Part shown: piece by piece, positions 4,336 through 5,923 of the stretch
Layout: each line of letters opens with the position of its first letter
Position numbering within the stretch: position 1 is the first letter of the stretch
Source of the DNA: CAYJWS01 sp964373925
GTDB lineage: Bacteria; Patescibacteriota; Patescibacteriia; Buchananbacterales; GWA2-38-13
Direction of reading: 5' to 3'
DNA length: 5,923 nt
NCBI GenBank assembly: GCA_964373925.1
Contig: CAYJWS010000068.1
Coordinates: forward strand, 1-5,923
Notes under the pieces: model-generated
Seen by the model: only the letters and a program-made list of their open reading frames with translations
Databases searched by the model: none
What the model was told of the DNA's origin: nothing
Position numbers and translations under genes: made by a program

Positions 4336-5070
4336 TTATTGAATCGTCGGAGGCGCGCTGGGAGCATTTGATTGGGGCGTATCTATAAAATGCTTATGTT
4401 TCTTAGCGAATTTTGAAATTTCAATAGAAATTCGAAAGAGTATTACGGCTATAACCATAAGCGATAAAAGCATGCGTGGAGGCGGAAAGCTATCTAGGGC
4501 AGTCCACCAGTGTCTCCAAAGGTCTTTTTCAATGGTGTAGGCGCGTATGGCAAACAAAAGCCATCCGAAATATCCAAGCCTCAATCCTCTCCGCCAGTTT
4601 TGCGGACCCATGGCTTTCATGGCCCACGCGTTGGAGATAAGCGCCATAAAGGTGAATATTGCCATTCCCGTAAGCCCTAAAATAAAATCCGCGGAAAAGA
4701 AATTATCAAAAAATCCATAAAAATAACGCTTGGGATTTACAAATAAAAGTGAAATGGAATAGGCGAGCGCGAACCAAAAGCCCGTGAGCCCGAAATATTT
4801 TCTGTATACGAGCTTGGTGTCTAAAAAATCAAAATAATAGCAAAACCCGCTTAAAGAAAACGATATGGCAATGCACACCGCCGCAGTGCCTCCAAGCGCC
4901 TTGCTCCACGTTAGAAGAGCCAGAGAGCCGTCTAAAAAATTTGTAATCGTCACAAAAAATCCATATATGCCAAAGGCGACAATGCTTGTTTGAAGCCACA
5001 TTTTTGCCTTAAATGAGGGGTGGAATATGTGGTGTTCTTTATTTTTTTCTTTTTGTTGCGTCTCCTCCAT
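4336..5070 (-). CDS. Six-helix ferric-reductase-like membrane protein lacking heme histidines
   Basis: The 244 residues have a charged, His-containing cytoplasmic-type N-terminus (1-23), about six membrane helices (near 26-46, 54-77, 91-111, 127-149, 161-178, 200-218) and a polar Pro/Ala-rich tail ending APPTIQ. RKYFGLTGFWFALAYS (90-105) and the block from ILGLTGM (130-136) through SNAWAMKAMGPQNWRRGLRL (146-165) follow the order seen in ferric-reductase-like transmembrane domains of the MsrQ/YedZ kind. In that family four histidines in the helices bind two hemes. Here the matching places hold Tyr104, Gly162/Leu163 and Arg176, and no histidine lies inside any helix from 26 to 178. It is therefore unlikely to be a normal heme b electron carrier. 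The family call rests on recognised pattern, not a search. It appears leaderless. The fold could instead be an unrelated six-helix protein. Confidence 0.8.
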   Translation of the reverse strand: MEETQQKEKNKEHHIFHPSFKAKMWLQTSIVAFGIYGFFVTITNFLDGSLALLTWSKALGGTAAVCIAISFSLSGFCYYFDFLDTKLVYRKYFGLTGFWFALAYSISLLFVNPKRYFYGFFDNFFSADFILGLTGMAIFTFMALISNAWAMKAMGPQNWRRGLRLGYFGWLLFAIRAYTIEKDLWRHWWTALDSFPPPRMLLSLMVIAVILFRISIEISKFAKKHKHFIDTPQSNAPSAPPTIQ

Positions 5071-5079
5071 ATATTATAT

Positions 5080-5088
5080 AGTATATCA
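5080..5088 (-). promoter_or_regulatory. Extended -10 promoter giving a leaderless mRNA
   Basis: On the - strand this reads TGATATACT, an extended -10 (TGnTATACT). A start six to seven bases downstream falls near 5073, only about three bases before the ATG at 5070, so the transcript would be essentially leaderless. No -35 is evident and no SD site lies before the ATG; the GGAGGAG seen there begins inside the start codon and is part of codons 1-3. Confidence 0.5.
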
Positions 5089-5117
5089 AAAATAGGCGTT
5101 TATTAAAACCTATTTTT
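5088..5117. repeat. Inverted repeat abutting the leaderless promoter
   Basis: AAAAATAGG (5088-5096) and CCTATTTTT (5109-5117) are perfect 9-base arms around a 12-base centre. The repeat starts at the TG of the extended -10 and covers the -35 region of the - strand gene. It could be a repressor operator. As RNA on the + strand it would also be a weak A/T-rich hairpin with a U run. Confidence 0.45.
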
Positions 5118-5153
5118 TGTATAAATTTTTTGCACTCGCGCATAACGTTTTAA

Positions 5154-5182
5154 TTGACTTTTTATAAATTATGATGTATGCT
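5154..5182 (+). promoter_or_regulatory. Promoter of the 5245 gene
   Basis: TTGACT (5154-5159, 5 of 6) and TATGCT (5177-5182, 4 of 6) are separated by exactly 17 bases. The predicted start near 5189 leaves a leader of about 56 bases to the GTG at 5245. It is divergent from the promoter at 5080-5088. Confidence 0.5.
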
Positions 5183-5230
5183 ATTGTATTGATTATTGTA
5201 TTTGATTTTGTTCTTTAAAATTCATTTTTT

Positions 5231-5250
5231 GGAGGAAATGACACGTGTCA
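5231..5250 (+). promoter_or_regulatory. Strong SD site overlapped by a palindrome at the start codon
   Basis: GGAGG (5231-5235) is the best SD site in the window. Nine bases separate it from GTG at 5245, against fifteen to the in-frame ATG at 5251, which favours the GTG start. TGACACGTGTCA (5239-5250) is a perfect 12-bp palindrome spanning the spacer and start codon; it could be a protein-binding site or a four-pair hairpin at the start. Confidence 0.55.
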
Positions 5251-5712
5251 ATGGACGCTATTTACTATCCGCCCCATGAAGAAACCAAGTGTGACGGTAT
5301 TCTTAGAGCCTATCTCAATATAGGTAGGTATGAAATATGCATTGAGTTTAGAGGGCTTGTTAAAGATCAGGACAATACAGAGGAGCTTGAGGATGCTGTT
5401 GAAGAAGGGGGATTTAGCCTCGAAGGCGATATGGCTGGGCTTTTTGGTCCAAGGTTTCGATTCAAGTCGCAGGGAATGATTTTTATACTTGATAAGGTAG
5501 AGAGTTCTCCCGAACTCGAAAAGAAGCTTGATCAAGCAGGGGGTATGAACGATGTATGCGAGATGGTGAATGCCCATGAAAGCATGCCGGATCTTTTCCA
5601 GATGGATTGCTTTGATACAAGCGAAGGAGTTCCTGCCACATGTGAGAATCTCCTTAAGGCAATGAACTGGTGCAAGCAAAACCAAAGCTACATGAAAGGC
5701 AAAGGAGTGTAG
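5245..5712 (+). CDS. Acidic cysteine-containing protein of unknown function, 155 aa
   Basis: No family is recognised. The protein is soluble, with no signal peptide or membrane helix, and strongly acidic (29 Asp/Glu against 15 Lys/Arg). Acidic residues cluster at 41-62. Six cysteines stand at 16, 32, 105, 122, 133 and 143. The pattern suggests beta strands at about 20-36 (YLNIGRYEICIEFRG) and 70-85 (RFRFKSQGMIFILDKV), then helices around 89-112. The C-terminal unit VPATCENLLKAMNWCKQNQS (129-148) is echoed by the fragment directly downstream, so it is probably a small reusable domain. The gene has its own promoter, a strong SD site and a GTG start. Its terminator is probably the hairpin at 5831-5860, beyond the fragment. 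The coding call is confident; the function is open. Confidence 0.85.
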   Translation: MSMDAIYYPPHEETKCDGILRAYLNIGRYEICIEFRGLVKDQDNTEELEDAVEEGGFSLEGDMAGLFGPRFRFKSQGMIFILDKVESSPELEKKLDQAGGMNDVCEMVNAHESMPDLFQMDCFDTSEGVPATCENLLKAMNWCKQNQSYMKGKGV

Positions 5713-5728
5713 CAATAACCGGCAGTTA

Positions 5729-5917
5729 GTGTGTTTTAGCACGAAGGTTTCGGTTCCTTTTACTCCGGAAAACCTCTTGCGCGCGCACCAGTGGTGCGAG
5801 ACACATCAGGATTTTTTAGGTAAAAAATATAAAGGCTTTGGAAAAACCAAAGTCTTTTTTATATATTTTGGCTCTTCGTCAAATAGTGTGGTGATTGAGT
5901 ATCCAATAGAGTGGTAA
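5729..5917 (+). pseudogene. Diverged C-terminal fragment related to the 5245 protein
   Basis: An open frame from GTG at 5729 encodes 62 residues. Its first 37 or so resemble the C-terminus of the gene just upstream: VPFTPENLLRAHQWCETHQD against VPATCENLLKAMNWCKQNQS, sharing V, P, T, E, N, L, L, A, W, C and Q in register. The frame differs from that of the upstream gene and begins 17 bases after its stop. The matching part ends at about 5835, where a strong terminator hairpin begins, so the remaining codons to the TAA at 5917 are probably never transcribed. No SD site is present. The DNA of the two copies has diverged widely, so the duplication is old. It may be a remnant of a tandem paralogue that lost its N-terminal part, or the displaced original end of the upstream gene; a real mini-protein is less likely. 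Confidence 0.45.
5831..5860 (+). terminator. Strong intrinsic terminator of the 5245 unit
   Basis: AAAGGCTTTGG (5831-5841) pairs with CCAAAGTCTTT (5847-5857) in an 11-bp stem with an AAAAA loop and a T run at 5855-5860. The single G-U pair exists only in + strand RNA (it is C-A on the other strand), which supports the + orientation. It lies inside the open frame of the 5729 fragment. Confidence 0.85.
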
Positions 5918-5923
5918 AAATGC

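Noticed and set aside
5238..5279. 13-codon ORF starting with ATG right after the GGAGG site
   Set aside because: Only two bases separate the SD site from this ATG, too close for efficient initiation, while GTG at 5245 is well spaced and opens the long frame. A leader peptide is not excluded but has no support.
5248..5742. 164-codon - strand frame opposite the 5245 gene
   Set aside because: The + strand gene has a promoter, a strong SD site and a + oriented terminator; the - frame has none of these and is probably a codon-bias shadow.
1..5923. tRNA, rRNA, riboswitch, insertion sequence, toxin-antitoxin or defence genes
   Set aside because: No cloverleaf-like segment, rRNA-like stretch, transposase motif or toxin/antitoxin gene pair was recognised on either strand.
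1..5923. Alternative genetic code (TGA as an amino acid, as in some CPR lineages)
   Set aside because: All complete genes end in TAA or TAG, but none needs an in-frame TGA to stay open and protein lengths fit standard decoding.

Overview
The window looks like a piece of a small, AT-leaning bacterial genome of the Candidate Phyla Radiation (Patescibacteria, probably Parcubacteria-like). This is inference from several signs: compact single genes in mixed orientation, several starts with no Shine-Dalgarno (SD) site, short lineage-type membrane proteins, a Prs with unusual loops, and dispersed intergenic TGTCAT...ATGACA hairpin repeats. The standard genetic code fits; no gene needs TGA to be read as an amino acid.

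Layout. Positions 1-346 hold the possible tail of an upstream gene, a hairpin repeat (copy 1) and a probable 50-residue single-pass membrane protein. A 2-oxoacid:ferredoxin oxidoreductase beta subunit (korB, +) runs 347-1204. The gap 1205-1404 carries repeat copy 2 and a bidirectional terminator. prs (-) runs 1405-2439. The 306-base gap 2440-2745 carries overlapping divergent promoters and a third, longer repeat. A secreted or two-pass membrane protein (+, 2746-3144) converges on nrdB (-, 3195-4199) at a shared terminator. Upstream of nrdB lie a leader hairpin and a promoter with an NrdR-like core. Next come a six-helix ferric-reductase-like membrane protein (-, 4336-5070), apparently leaderless, then a divergent promoter region and an acidic Cys-containing protein of unknown function (+, 5245-5712). 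After that gene is a fragment resembling its own C-terminus, ending in a strong terminator.

How the genes relate. There is no obvious pathway operon. KorB makes acyl-CoA and reduced ferredoxin but needs an alpha subunit, which is not in the window. Prs makes PRPP for nucleotide synthesis. NrdB makes deoxyribonucleotides but needs NrdA, also absent. prs and nrdB are both nucleotide-supply genes but appear to be separately transcribed.

The most notable observations are: NrdB has Phe where the radical tyrosine should be while keeping all six metal ligands (class Ic pattern); the ferric-reductase-like protein lacks the heme-ligating histidines; three structured repeats share ends but differ in their hairpins; and a diverged duplicate of the C-terminus of the last gene lies directly downstream of it. 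I found no CRISPR array, tRNA, rRNA, transposase or defence system.
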